Source of the DNA: Terasakiella sp. SH-1 | GTDB taxonomy: Bacteria > Pseudomonadota > Alphaproteobacteria > Rhodospirillales > Terasakiellaceae | Assembly (NCBI RefSeq): GCF_004564135.1 | Contig: NZ_CP038255.1 | Location: forward strand, 342,501 to 406,500 | Reading direction: 5' to 3' | DNA: 64,000 bases | Shown: one piece after another, positions 8,048 through 16,458 of the stretch | Numbering within the stretch: position 1 is the first letter of the stretch | How the letters are laid out: each line of letters opens with the position of its first letter | Program-made: the position numbers and the translations under genes | Notes under the pieces: model-generated | Seen by the model: only the letters and a program-made list of their open reading frames with translations | Databases searched by the model: none | Told to the model about the DNA's origin: nothing

Positions 8048-8803
8048 ATGAAAACCGTCTTAATCACAGGGGCCGCTCACCGTATTGGGGCACATGTGGC
8101 CAGGGAACTGGCCCAACAAGGTTGGGCAGTGGCAATCCACTATCATGGTTCCAGCAAGGATGCGCAGGCCGTTTGTCATGAAATTCGGGAGCAGGGTGGT
8201 GTTGCTGAGCTGTTTTCGGCTGATTTTTGCCGGGAAGATGATGTGCAGGCTTTGATACCAAGCGTTCTTGCCCAAATGGGACGTCTGGATTGTTTGATTA
8301 ATAATGCATCGACTTTTGTTAATGATACGGCCTTAAATGCCACGCGGGAAAGCTGGGACTTGCATATGGAGGTCAATATGCGTGCCCCTTATGTTTTATC
8401 TCAGGCGTTTGTCAATGAACGTGAAAAAGGAGCTGAGGGCAATATTATTAATATTGTGGATCAGCGTGTCTGGAACCTGACCCCCCATTTCAGCACCTAT
8501 AGCTTATCAAAGGCAGGGTTGTGGGCAATGACGCAAACTTTGGCGCAAGCCTTTGCCCCCCATGTGCGGGTGAATGCCATTGGACCGGGGCCGACCTTAC
8601 CGAGCATTAGGCAATCCCAAGAAGATTTTCAGGCGCAATATGGGGCTGTTCCTCTACAAATCCCTACGGATTTGCTGGATATTTCCAACGCTGTGTTGTA
8701 TATCATGGGCGCAAGATCAATGACGGGGCAAATGATTGCTCTGGATGGCGGTGAGCACCTGGGCTGGGCCCAGGGTGATAATCATACCCCGCCAAAAGAA
8801 TAG
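8048..8803 (+). CDS. SDR oxidoreductase, pteridine/dihydromonapterin reductase-like
   Basis: A 251-residue short-chain dehydrogenase. It has the NAD(P) fingerprint TGAAHRIG (residues 7-14), NNAS, and the catalytic pair in YSLSK. The IVDQRVWNLTP segment before the active site is typical of pteridine reductases and FolM rather than of fatty-acid SDRs. FolM reduces dihydromonapterin or dihydrofolate with NADPH. Its position 13 bases before folB supports a pterin role. The ATG follows the upstream stop without a gap, so translation may be coupled. Exact substrate is inferred from motif and context. Confidence 0.78.
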   Translation: MKTVLITGAAHRIGAHVARELAQQGWAVAIHYHGSSKDAQAVCHEIREQGGVAELFSADFCREDDVQALIPSVLAQMGRLDCLINNASTFVNDTALNATRESWDLHMEVNMRAPYVLSQAFVNEREKGAEGNIINIVDQRVWNLTPHFSTYSLSKAGLWAMTQTLAQAFAPHVRVNAIGPGPTLPSIRQSQEDFQAQYGAVPLQIPTDLLDISNAVLYIMGARSMTGQMIALDGGEHLGWAQGDNHTPPKE

Positions 8804-8816
8804 GTAAGATCCGATT

Positions 8817-9230
8817 ATGACAGCCTTTACAGCCGATAATGTCCAGCCTTTGCGTATTGCAGATGCCGAGAAATCCGTGCGACATGTTTTTATCCGCGAT
8901 CTTGTGCTGATGTGTTCCATCGGGGTTTATGAACATGAACATGAGGCCCCGCAGCGTATCCGCGTAAATTTGGACCTGACGGTTTCTGAAAGCCACCACA
9001 ACGATAATATCGACCATGTGGTGTGTTATGAGCAAGTCTCTAACAAGGTGCGTGATATTGTATCGGGGGATCATACCAATTTATGTGAAACCCTTGCTGA
9101 GAAAATTGCAGCGGCCTGTCTGGAAGATATTCGCGTGCAATGTGCGCGCATTCGTGTGGAAAAACTGGATGTGTTTGAAGATATCGCCAGTGTCGGTGTT
9201 GAGATTGAGCGCTTCAACGCAGGGGCATAA
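8817..9230 (+). CDS. folB: Dihydroneopterin aldolase family protein
   Basis: A 137-residue enzyme of the FolB fold, which converts dihydroneopterin to 6-hydroxymethyl-dihydropterin and glycolaldehyde in folate synthesis. Family marks include IGVYEHEHEAPQRIRVNLDL (about residues 43-62), YEQVSNKV and the catalytic lysine region RVEKLDVF (about 117-124). About 20 extra N-terminal residues precede the usual start of the fold. It lies just after the FolM-like gene, and the pair fits a tetrahydropterin step. Some FolB homologs act as FolX epimerases, so that alternative stays open. Confidence 0.85.
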   Translation: MTAFTADNVQPLRIADAEKSVRHVFIRDLVLMCSIGVYEHEHEAPQRIRVNLDLTVSESHHNDNIDHVVCYEQVSNKVRDIVSGDHTNLCETLAEKIAAACLEDIRVQCARIRVEKLDVFEDIASVGVEIERFNAGA

Positions 9231-9645
9231 ATCCCTGTAAAATTTAGACAGTTTTGGTATGTCCAGTTGAAGGGCGTTTAGAATCGTATTTTGCGAATCC
9301 AAGCGAATCTCTCAAGCCCTCTCCTGCAAAGTTTTGCACATTCTGTAAAGAGAAAAAAAGTATTTCTTTTTTATTAACATCCTTTGTCGCTCAGGTGATT
9401 GAGAATAGATGTGAATAAATTTTACCTTTAAAAACAATAGCTTATTTACATGCCTAAAAAATAGGCAATCCTTCGGAAATGGCAGTTTTACTGGCGTAAC
9501 TGTTTATCTCCAAGAAGTACCCACAAACTTATCCACAAGGTTCGTGGATTAAAAATTTGCACCGCAGAACAACTCGGATTCTCACTTGAAAAGCCTTTTT
9601 GAATGGTGTTGAGTCAATGCGGTGAGAAAAAAATATTGGGAAAAA
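9231..9645. other. AT-rich gap with DnaA boxes; candidate origin or DnaA-regulated site
   Basis: No gene in over 400 bases. Exact matches to TTWTNCACA lie at 9332-9340 (TTTTGCACA), 9410-9418 (TTATTCACA on the minus strand) and 9529-9537 (TTATCCACA), with a near match at 9442-9450. Very AT-rich runs at 9345-9384 and 9410-9465 could unwind. GANTC methylation sites occur at 9281, 9295, 9305, 9577 and 9611. Gene direction does not switch here, which weakens the origin reading. Confidence 0.4.
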
Positions 9646-10191
9646 ATGACGCAAGAAAATGACAAATGGGTTTTTGCCTATGGTTCACTGATGTGGAACC
9701 CTGGTTTCGACTATTTGGAGGAAGCGCAGGCCACTTTGTCAGGTTATCATCGTGACTTGTGTATCCTGTCCTATGTGTTTCGAGGTACGCGTGAGGTCCC
9801 CGGTCTGGTTATGGGGCTTAACCCCGGTGGTCATTGTGTCGGTCGGGCTTTTTGGGTGGCGGCTGAAAAATGGGAAGACACAGTGAGCTATCTTGACGAA
9901 CGTGAAATGATTAATCGGGTCTATGAACCTGCTTGGGTGGATCTGGTGCTGGAAGATGGGCGAGAGGTTTCAGCTTACACATTTTTGGCCGTTGGCGATC
10001 ATGATCAGCATGTGGGTCATTTCAGTCTGGATGAAAAAGTTGAACATGTCTTACAAGGGGTAGGGTGTGGCGGCAGTGCGCTGGAATATTTGGAAAATAC
10101 GATTTGCCACCTTCAGAAAATTGGGATTCGCGATGAGATGTTGGAGGCAATCTCGACGGCCAGCCTGCAAAAAAAGGCAAAAAGCCCTTAA
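9646..10191 (+). CDS. Gamma-glutamylcyclotransferase, ChaC-like (copy 1)
   Basis: About 181 residues of the ChaC/GCG fold. It opens with VFAYGSLMWNPGF, the substrate-binding YGSLMW loop, and has a conserved acidic residue near YLDEREM, matching the catalytic glutamate region. ChaC enzymes cleave glutathione to 5-oxoproline and Cys-Gly in the cytoplasm. An in-frame GTG at 9622 would add eight residues, but the ATG at 9646 fits the family start better. A paralog lies at 21643-22203 on the other strand, with FGYGSLMWRPGF. It directly follows the DnaA-box gap. Confidence 0.85.
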   Translation: MTQENDKWVFAYGSLMWNPGFDYLEEAQATLSGYHRDLCILSYVFRGTREVPGLVMGLNPGGHCVGRAFWVAAEKWEDTVSYLDEREMINRVYEPAWVDLVLEDGREVSAYTFLAVGDHDQHVGHFSLDEKVEHVLQGVGCGGSALEYLENTICHLQKIGIRDEMLEAISTASLQKKAKSP

Positions 10192-10300
10192 AAACTGTCA
10201 TTTTCACATTGACAGGGGGGTGTTCCCTATTGATACTCATCGGCTTTCCCGATAAGGGAATTTCGTAATTTGTGTAGAACGTGTGGTAAAGGTTCAAAAA

Positions 10301-11473
10301 ATGACTGACGCTGTCATGAAAACCTATGCCCCGGCTGATGTCGTTTTCGATAAAGGCGAGGGGGTATACCTATTCGCTGAGGACGGGAAACGATATCTCG
10401 ACTTTGGCGCTGGTGTGGCTGTGACCTGTTTGGGGCATGCCCATCCTCATTTGGTGGGGGCTTTAACCGAGCAATCCCAAAAACTGTGGCATTGTTCCAA
10501 CCTCTATAAAATCAAGGGGCAGGAACGATTTGCCGAGCGCCTGGCCGAACATACGTTCTGTGATGTGGTTTTTTCCTGTAATTCAGGGGCTGAGGCCAAT
10601 GAATGCGCGATCAAGATTGCGCGTAAGCATTTTGCGGCCAAAGGATCGAAGCGCTATCGCATCCTGACCTTTGAAGGGGCGTTTCACGGTCGGACCATGG
10701 CGACATTGTCCGCAGGCAAGCAAGCCAAACATTGTGAAGGCTTCGGCCCCATGTTGGAGGGCTTTGATCAGGTTGCTTATAATGATCTGGAAGCTGCACG
10801 CGCAGCCATCACCGATGAAACAGCAGCTATTCATGTGGAACCTGTTCAGGGTGAAGGCGGTATGCGCCCCGGTGAGGTTGCTTTCCTGCAAGGTTTGCGT
10901 AAGCTTTGTGATGAACATGGCATCCTGTTGATGTTTGATGAAGTTCAAACAGGCGTGGGCCGCACAGGCAAGCTCTTTGCCTATGAATGGGCGGGGGTCA
11001 CACCGGATGTGATGGCGATTGCCAAGGGGATTGGCGGTGGCTTCCCGGTGGGGGCTTGTTTGGCAACGAACGAGGCGGCCAGCGGTATGGCACCGGGCTC
11101 TCATGGATCGACCTATGGCGGGAACCCGTTGGCAATGGCGGCGGCAAATGCCGTCTTGGACGTTGTCTTGGAAGTGGGCTTCCTTGAAAAAGTTTGTGCC
11201 ATGGGCGAACGTTTACAAGCGCGCATGCAAGACCTTGTGAGTGCATATCCTTCCATCGTGAAAGGTGTGCGTGGCCAAGGGCTGATGGTTGCCTTTGAAT
11301 GCGTCATTCCCAACATGGACCTGGTGAACAAATGTTTTGAAAACGGCCTGCTGGCCGTTCCAGCTGGTGATAACGTGATGCGTTTGTTGCCGCCACTGGT
11401 CCTTCATGAAGAACATATTGAAGCAGCAATGGCGATTTTGGATCGCAGCTGTAATGAACTTTCGGAAGCTTAA
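10301..11473 (+). CDS. argD: Acetylornithine/succinyldiaminopimelate aminotransferase
   Basis: A PLP-dependent class III aminotransferase of about 390 residues. It transfers the amino group from glutamate to N-acetylglutamate semialdehyde in arginine synthesis and can also serve lysine synthesis. Motifs include NSGAEANECAIKIARK (cofactor phosphate region), FDEVQTGVGRTG (the Asp that holds the pyridine nitrogen) and AKGIGGGFPVGA with the Schiff-base lysine. The ATG at 10301 has AAAGG eight bases upstream; a GTG at 10283 is less likely. argF follows after three bases, a standard arg pair. Confidence 0.93.
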   Translation: MTDAVMKTYAPADVVFDKGEGVYLFAEDGKRYLDFGAGVAVTCLGHAHPHLVGALTEQSQKLWHCSNLYKIKGQERFAERLAEHTFCDVVFSCNSGAEANECAIKIARKHFAAKGSKRYRILTFEGAFHGRTMATLSAGKQAKHCEGFGPMLEGFDQVAYNDLEAARAAITDETAAIHVEPVQGEGGMRPGEVAFLQGLRKLCDEHGILLMFDEVQTGVGRTGKLFAYEWAGVTPDVMAIAKGIGGGFPVGACLATNEAASGMAPGSHGSTYGGNPLAMAAANAVLDVVLEVGFLEKVCAMGERLQARMQDLVSAYPSIVKGVRGQGLMVAFECVIPNMDLVNKCFENGLLAVPAGDNVMRLLPPLVLHEEHIEAAMAILDRSCNELSEA

Positions 11474-11476
11474 ATC

Positions 11477-12385
11477 ATGACACCGAAACATTTTTTGGAT
11501 TTGAGCCAGCTCGATTCAGCCGAGCTTCGTCATATTTTGGATTTGGCCTATGGCTATAAGAAGGGCATGAATGTCGCAGGCGGCACTGCGCCCTTGGCTG
11601 GCAAGACCTTAGCCATGGTTTTTGAAAAACCCAGTACCCGCACCCGTGTGTCGTTTGAAGTGGGCATGGTGCAATTGGGCGGCTACCCGGTGGTCATGCA
11701 AAGCGACAGTTCGCAACTGGGGCGCGGCGAAACCGTTGCTGATACGGCGCGGGTTTTATCGCGCATGGTTGACGGGGTGATGTTGCGCACAGATGCCCAT
11801 GACAAGCTGATGGAAATGGCGCAATATTGTACGGTGCCGGTGATCAATGCCCTGACCGATGACAGTCATCCTTGTCAGTTGATGGCAGATATTATGACCA
11901 TTGAAGAACATCGTGGGGATATTGCGAGCAAGGTTGTCACCTGGATGGGTGATGGCAACAATATGGCCAATTCCTATGTGGAAGCGGCGACCCGTTTTGG
12001 CTTTGAACTGCGCCTGTGCTGCCCAGATGAATTGATGGTGGATGATCATTATCTTAATTGGGCGGCCAATGAGGGCGGCAATATTTCCATTGTTAAAGAC
12101 CCGAAACAAGCCGCCAGCGGATCAGATGTGATTGTCACCGATACATGGGTTTCCATGGGGGATACGGATTATGACCGTCGCGTGGAATTGCTCACGCCTT
12201 ATCAGGTCAACGCGTCCTTGATGGCAGAAGCGGCCAGTGATGCGCTGTTCCTGCATTGTTTGCCGGCTCATCGTAACGAAGAAGTGACCGATGAAGTGAT
12301 TGATGGCAAGCATTCCGTTGTTTGGGATGAGGCTGAAAACCGTCTTCATGCACAAAAAGGTGTTATGGTCTGGTCAATGCTCTAA
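11477..12385 (+). CDS. argF: Ornithine carbamoyltransferase
   Basis: A 302-residue enzyme that joins carbamoyl phosphate and ornithine to form citrulline. The carbamoyl-phosphate site FEKPSTRTRVSFE lies near residues 50-62, HPCQLMADIMT near 135-145, and the ornithine site with the HCLPAHR cysteine motif near 257-263. Length and order match the family. It sits three bases after argD and shares its transcript. An intergenic palindromic repeat follows and may end that transcript before hslO. Confidence 0.96.
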   Translation: MTPKHFLDLSQLDSAELRHILDLAYGYKKGMNVAGGTAPLAGKTLAMVFEKPSTRTRVSFEVGMVQLGGYPVVMQSDSSQLGRGETVADTARVLSRMVDGVMLRTDAHDKLMEMAQYCTVPVINALTDDSHPCQLMADIMTIEEHRGDIASKVVTWMGDGNNMANSYVEAATRFGFELRLCCPDELMVDDHYLNWAANEGGNISIVKDPKQAASGSDVIVTDTWVSMGDTDYDRRVELLTPYQVNASLMAEAASDALFLHCLPAHRNEEVTDEVIDGKHSVVWDEAENRLHAQKGVMVWSML

Positions 12386-12423
12386 GAGCTGATTATATAG
12401 AGGCCAAGTTTAAAGTAAAAGAC

Positions 12424-12490
12424 GTTGTCCCCATGAAAATGGGGGCCTTTTTCCTTATTTTTATGAGGTCCTTGCTTGCGCGAGGATGAC
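12424..12490. repeat. Dispersed intergenic palindromic repeat, diverged copy
   Basis: Its outer ends (GTTGTCC and GCGCGAGGATGAC) and inner layout match the repeats at 46790-46856 and 47346-47411, with changes in the left arm. The CCCCAT-GAAA-ATGGGG hairpin (12429-12444) followed by GCCTTTTT makes it a plausible terminator for argF. Confidence 0.65.
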
Positions 12491-12508
12491 ATTGATTGGT
12501 GATGAGTC

Positions 12509-13432
12509 ATGAGCACACAATTATTGGAAGATCGCATCCTGCCGTTTACGGTTGACGGGTTGGATATTCGGGGCCGTGTGGTGCGCCTTGGCCCCTCCGT
12601 TCGTAAAATTCTGGAGGCCCATAAATACCCTGCGGCGATCGAAAATATTCTTTCAGAAGCGATGGGGCTGACGGTTGCGCTGGCCTCTAGCCTGAAATAT
12701 GACGGCATTTTCTCCCTTCAAGCTATTTCGGAAGGGGAAGGTGCAGGCCCGATCAAGGCGCTGGTCAGTGATATCACCTCAGAAGGTGGTTTGCGTGGCT
12801 ATGCCGGTTTTGATATGGATAAATTGGCTGCTTTGGGGACAGATGTGGAACCGACTGTGGATAATCTGCTGGGGACTGGCCGTCTGGCTTTCACAGTTGA
12901 TCAGGGCAAGCATATGCAGCCTTATCAAGGGATCACAGCTCTTGAGCCAGGATCTTTCAGTGAATGTGCTCATAGCTATTTCCAGTCTTCTGAACAATTG
13001 GATAGCGCTTTTAAGATTGTCCATGGTGAAAGCGGCATTTGTGTCGTGATGATCCAGCGTCTACCTGATGAAACAGGCAATGAGGAAGAAGCTCAGGAAA
13101 AGTGGAACCACGCCAACATCATGCTGAACAGCTTGACGGAGAAAGAGATGCTGGATGCCTCTCTTGGATTGGCAGATTTGCCATATCGCCTGTTTCATGA
13201 AGATGGCGTGCGTGTTTATGAAACCAAAACGGTGCATCAGGAATGCCGTTGTTCTGAAGAACGTTTGGTTTCAACTCTTAAAGGGATGCCTGTGCCGGAG
13301 CTCGATGATATGATCGAAGAAGGCGGCACAACAGTGACCTGCCATTTCTGTTCGACTGATTATGCTTTCAGTAAGGAACGTTTGGCACAATTACGTGACG
13401 AAAAAGTTGCAGAGACATCTGTAAAACACTGA
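12509..13432 (+). CDS. hslO: Redox-activated chaperone Hsp33
   Basis: A 307-residue cytosolic holdase activated by oxidation and heat. The C-terminal zinc switch shows the four cysteines as CRC (near residue 249) and CHFC (near 279), the expected CxC...CxxC pattern; the N-terminal substrate domain contains the family blocks around DGIFSLQAISEGEGAGPIKALV. When oxidised the cysteines form disulfides, zinc leaves and the protein dimerises. It follows argF with a repeat between them. The start overlaps no other gene; GTGATGAGTCATG offers only a weak ribosome site. Confidence 0.95.
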   Translation: MSTQLLEDRILPFTVDGLDIRGRVVRLGPSVRKILEAHKYPAAIENILSEAMGLTVALASSLKYDGIFSLQAISEGEGAGPIKALVSDITSEGGLRGYAGFDMDKLAALGTDVEPTVDNLLGTGRLAFTVDQGKHMQPYQGITALEPGSFSECAHSYFQSSEQLDSAFKIVHGESGICVVMIQRLPDETGNEEEAQEKWNHANIMLNSLTEKEMLDASLGLADLPYRLFHEDGVRVYETKTVHQECRCSEERLVSTLKGMPVPELDDMIEEGGTTVTCHFCSTDYAFSKERLAQLRDEKVAETSVKH

Positions 13433-13460
13433 TTTCGTCATATTCATGGGGGAGAATAGA

Positions 13461-14027
13461 ATGAAAAAAACATTGTGCATGGTGGCCTGCACGATGCTGC
13501 TAAGCGGTTGTTTACAAAGTAATATACCCGTTGAAGCTTTGCCAGAATTGACGTTTAAGCATCTGGCCCCGGTCCCTGTGAATGCAGCCAAGATTGAAGT
13601 GCTGGATAAAACGGCGGCAAGAGTAGATGGTGGCTATGTTGATCACAGGTTGCCGACCACGCCGAAAGATGCGCTGAAAAACTGGGCACGTGATCGTTTG
13701 AGCCCCTATGGGCAGCTGGGTCTTGCCCGTGTGATCATTAAGGAAGCGGGTGTCAAAGAAGAAAAATTGACCAAAGAGACTGGGCTTAAGGGCATCTTTA
13801 CCGCAGATCAATCTGAACGTTATACGGCCACAGTTGAGGTTGTTATTGAATTGCGTGATGACAATCAAAACATCATCAGCTCGGTAACGGCAAACGCCAG
13901 TCGCTATACGACCATGGCAGAAAATTTTTCTTTGTTGGATCGGGAAAAAGCCTGGTTGGAACTGGTCGAAAAACTGATGGTGGATTTTGACCGGGTGGTT
14001 GTTGGGAAAATGCAAGGGCGTTTTTAG
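13461..14027 (+). CDS. Lipoprotein of unknown function
   Basis: About 188 residues. The start MKKTLCMVACTMLLSGC has a basic head, hydrophobic core and LSGC lipobox, so the mature protein begins with an acylated cysteine (residue 17). A GGGGGAGA ribosome site precedes this ATG; the in-frame ATG at 13446 overlaps that site and is unlikely. The mature part is mixed alpha/beta, with a segment (YTATVEVVIELRDDNQNIISSVTANASRY, shown as two conserved-looking strands) common to small envelope lipoproteins. I do not recognise a named family. It follows hslO by 28 bases in the same direction. Confidence 0.7.
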   Translation: MKKTLCMVACTMLLSGCLQSNIPVEALPELTFKHLAPVPVNAAKIEVLDKTAARVDGGYVDHRLPTTPKDALKNWARDRLSPYGQLGLARVIIKEAGVKEEKLTKETGLKGIFTADQSERYTATVEVVIELRDDNQNIISSVTANASRYTTMAENFSLLDREKAWLELVEKLMVDFDRVVVGKMQGRF

Positions 14028-14121
14028 AACCTGCCCCTAAGGTTATATAAGAAGAGTCTATTCTTATTGTCTAAAAAGATATATATGTAACTCTGGGGTA
14101 TAAAACCGGGGTAGATACGTA

Positions 14122-16458
14122 ATGGGTCCATTAGGTAAACGGATATTTCTGTTTATTACGCTGTGCATTTTTGTAGCAGATGCCTGTTTTGTACTGATCA
14201 ATTATTATCAGGATAAAACTAGTCTTCAACGTGAACTGGAACTGAAAAGTCGTCAGCTGCAGCTTGGCTTTGAAGTTGCCATGTCCATGACGACGAAGAA
14301 CATGTTGCAACTGGCAACTTTTGTGGCAAATGATGTGGGGGTGCGTCGTCAATTTGCCCATGCCGCCCAGGCCCATCGGGACGAAGGGGGGGGGAAAGGC
14401 GGGCCGCTTTCTGCCCATTATCGGGTGAAACTGTACGATCAGGTTGCCAGTAGTTGGGAAAAAATGAGCGAACAATTTTATGTGCGTCAGCTCCATTTCC
14501 ACCTGCCACCGGATGACACCAGTTTTTTGCGCGTTCATCGCTTAGCCAAATGGGGGGATGACCTTTCTCCATTGCGGTATATGATCGTGGATACAATGAA
14601 AGATCATCAGCCTCGTGAAGGGCTGGAGCTGGGCCGGATTTATGCTGGTATTCGCGGGGCCGTTCCTGTTTTTGCCCCAACAGAAGGGGGCTTTGACGGT
14701 CAATTCCTTGGGGTTTTGGAAGCCGGGACATCTTATTCAGAAATTATTGATACCTTGAAACAACAGGTTGGAACCGATATTGCGATTTTGCTGAATGGTG
14801 AACGGGTGTCCAAGGTGAAATGGCAAAATGGTCTGGGCGGGGCGCATGCCGAAGAATGTGGATGTTTTATCGAAGCCAGCTCAGATGATACCCTGAGAGA
14901 AATTTTGCCAACAATGAATTTGGCGCGATATCGCAGTGACGAACCCTTTACATTGCGCACCGATATTGTGGAATGGAATGGTCGGCGTTTTGCCCTGACA
15001 AATTTTGGTATTCGCGATTATATCGGGGATAAAGAACATGCCGCCGCACCGGTTGGGCGGATTGCCATGTGGTCAGATGTGGAAGAGAAGTTTGTTGCAC
15101 TGGCGCTGAATACCCAAATTAACGTGGTTTATGCGATCTTTGGCTTCCTGTTGATTGAGGCGCTGATCCTTTTTGGGATGCGTTTTGCCCTGGGCCAATT
15201 GCGTACCGAGGTTGAGCGCCAATCCGGGGAAATCAACGGCCTTTTGCGTGAAGTGACGGTGCAAAAAGACAAGGCTGTATCTGCCAGTCAGGCCAAAAGT
15301 GAGTTTTTGGCAAATATGAGCCATGAGCTTCGTACCCCGATGATGGGGATACGCGGTATTCTGGATTTGTTGAAAAGTGATGACAAACTTCCCAAGGAAT
15401 CTCAGACCTTATTGTCTGATCTGGATGCCTCTGCCCAAAGTTTGATCCATATCGTTGATGATGTGTTGGATCTGTCAAAAATTGAGGCTGGGAAGCTAAC
15501 GGTTGAACAGGTGGCGGCAGAACCCAGTGCACTGGTGATGGATGTGGCACATGTTTTTCAGTCAGTTGCCCAGAAAAAGCAGCTCAGTTTCATAACCAAT
15601 GCTGAAGAACATACAGGTTTTTGGTGTTTGACTGATCCTGTACGTTTTAAACAGATTGTGACCAACTTGGTGAACAATGCCCTGAAATTTACCAGTCAGG
15701 GGGCGGTTGCCATCACGATGGAACGTGGTGAGAAAGACGGTGTGCCTTATTTGAACCTCCATGTGCGTGATAGCGGCATTGGGATGGATAAGAAACAGGT
15801 CGACAAGATTTTTGAACGTTTCATGCAGGCTGATACATCCACCACCCGTCAATATGGGGGAACGGGGCTGGGCCTGACGATTTCCCATCAGTTGGCTGTT
15901 CTTCTTGGCGGGACATTAAGTGTCACAAGCGAAAAAGGTGTTGGTTCAACATTTACGTTGACCTTACCTGTTGAAGAAACAGCCCCTGACAGAATGCCCG
16001 TTGATGTACGAAAAGCCCTGTCGGATAAAGATATCTTATTGGCAGAAGACAACCTGATTAATCAAAAGGTGGTTGTGGCGATGCTTGAAAAACATAATCA
16101 CCGGGTGGTTTTAGCCAATAATGGGCAAGAAGCGGTTGAGTTGGCCAGTAAGCAGAAGTTTGATGTGATCTTGATGGATATGCAAATGCCGGTTATGGAT
16201 GGTTTGGAAGCTACCGATCAGATCCGCAAAGGCTATGGTCCGAATAAGAACACCCTTATTTTTGCCTTTACTGCAGATGCGGTGCGTGAACATCGTGACA
16301 AGTATTTGGACGGTGGTGTAAACGATGTGGTGACTAAGCCGATTAATCTGGAACAGTTGGAAGAAAAAATCCGTCGCTGTGTCGATTGTGGCTTAACCGC
16401 GCCAGAATGTCGGCATAAACAGCACGAGAACTGTAAAGAGTTCCAGACGGCCCAGTAA
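14122..16458 (+). CDS. Hybrid sensor histidine kinase with periplasmic cache-like domain
   Basis: A 778-residue membrane sensor. A first helix (about residues 7-26) and a second (about 333-352) bracket a large periplasmic region with cache-like features (RLAKWGDDLSPLRYM, then GIRGAVPVF and GVLEAGTSY). Then come a HisKA domain with His401 in MSHELRTPMMG, an HATPase domain with DSGIGM and GGTGLGL boxes, and a receiver domain with phospho-acceptor Asp686 in LMDMQMP. The signal is unknown. The final 66 bases overlap the end of trkH on the other strand, so the two messages are complementary at their 3' ends. No paired regulator gene is adjacent. Confidence 0.9.
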   Translation: MGPLGKRIFLFITLCIFVADACFVLINYYQDKTSLQRELELKSRQLQLGFEVAMSMTTKNMLQLATFVANDVGVRRQFAHAAQAHRDEGGGKGGPLSAHYRVKLYDQVASSWEKMSEQFYVRQLHFHLPPDDTSFLRVHRLAKWGDDLSPLRYMIVDTMKDHQPREGLELGRIYAGIRGAVPVFAPTEGGFDGQFLGVLEAGTSYSEIIDTLKQQVGTDIAILLNGERVSKVKWQNGLGGAHAEECGCFIEASSDDTLREILPTMNLARYRSDEPFTLRTDIVEWNGRRFALTNFGIRDYIGDKEHAAAPVGRIAMWSDVEEKFVALALNTQINVVYAIFGFLLIEALILFGMRFALGQLRTEVERQSGEINGLLREVTVQKDKAVSASQAKSEFLANMSHELRTPMMGIRGILDLLKSDDKLPKESQTLLSDLDASAQSLIHIVDDVLDLSKIEAGKLTVEQVAAEPSALVMDVAHVFQSVAQKKQLSFITNAEEHTGFWCLTDPVRFKQIVTNLVNNALKFTSQGAVAITMERGEKDGVPYLNLHVRDSGIGMDKKQVDKIFERFMQADTSTTRQYGGTGLGLTISHQLAVLLGGTLSVTSEKGVGSTFTLTLPVEETAPDRMPVDVRKALSDKDILLAEDNLINQKVVVAMLEKHNHRVVLANNGQEAVELASKQKFDVILMDMQMPVMDGLEATDQIRKGYGPNKNTLIFAFTADAVREHRDKYLDGGVNDVVTKPINLEQLEEKIRRCVDCGLTAPECRHKQHENCKEFQTAQ

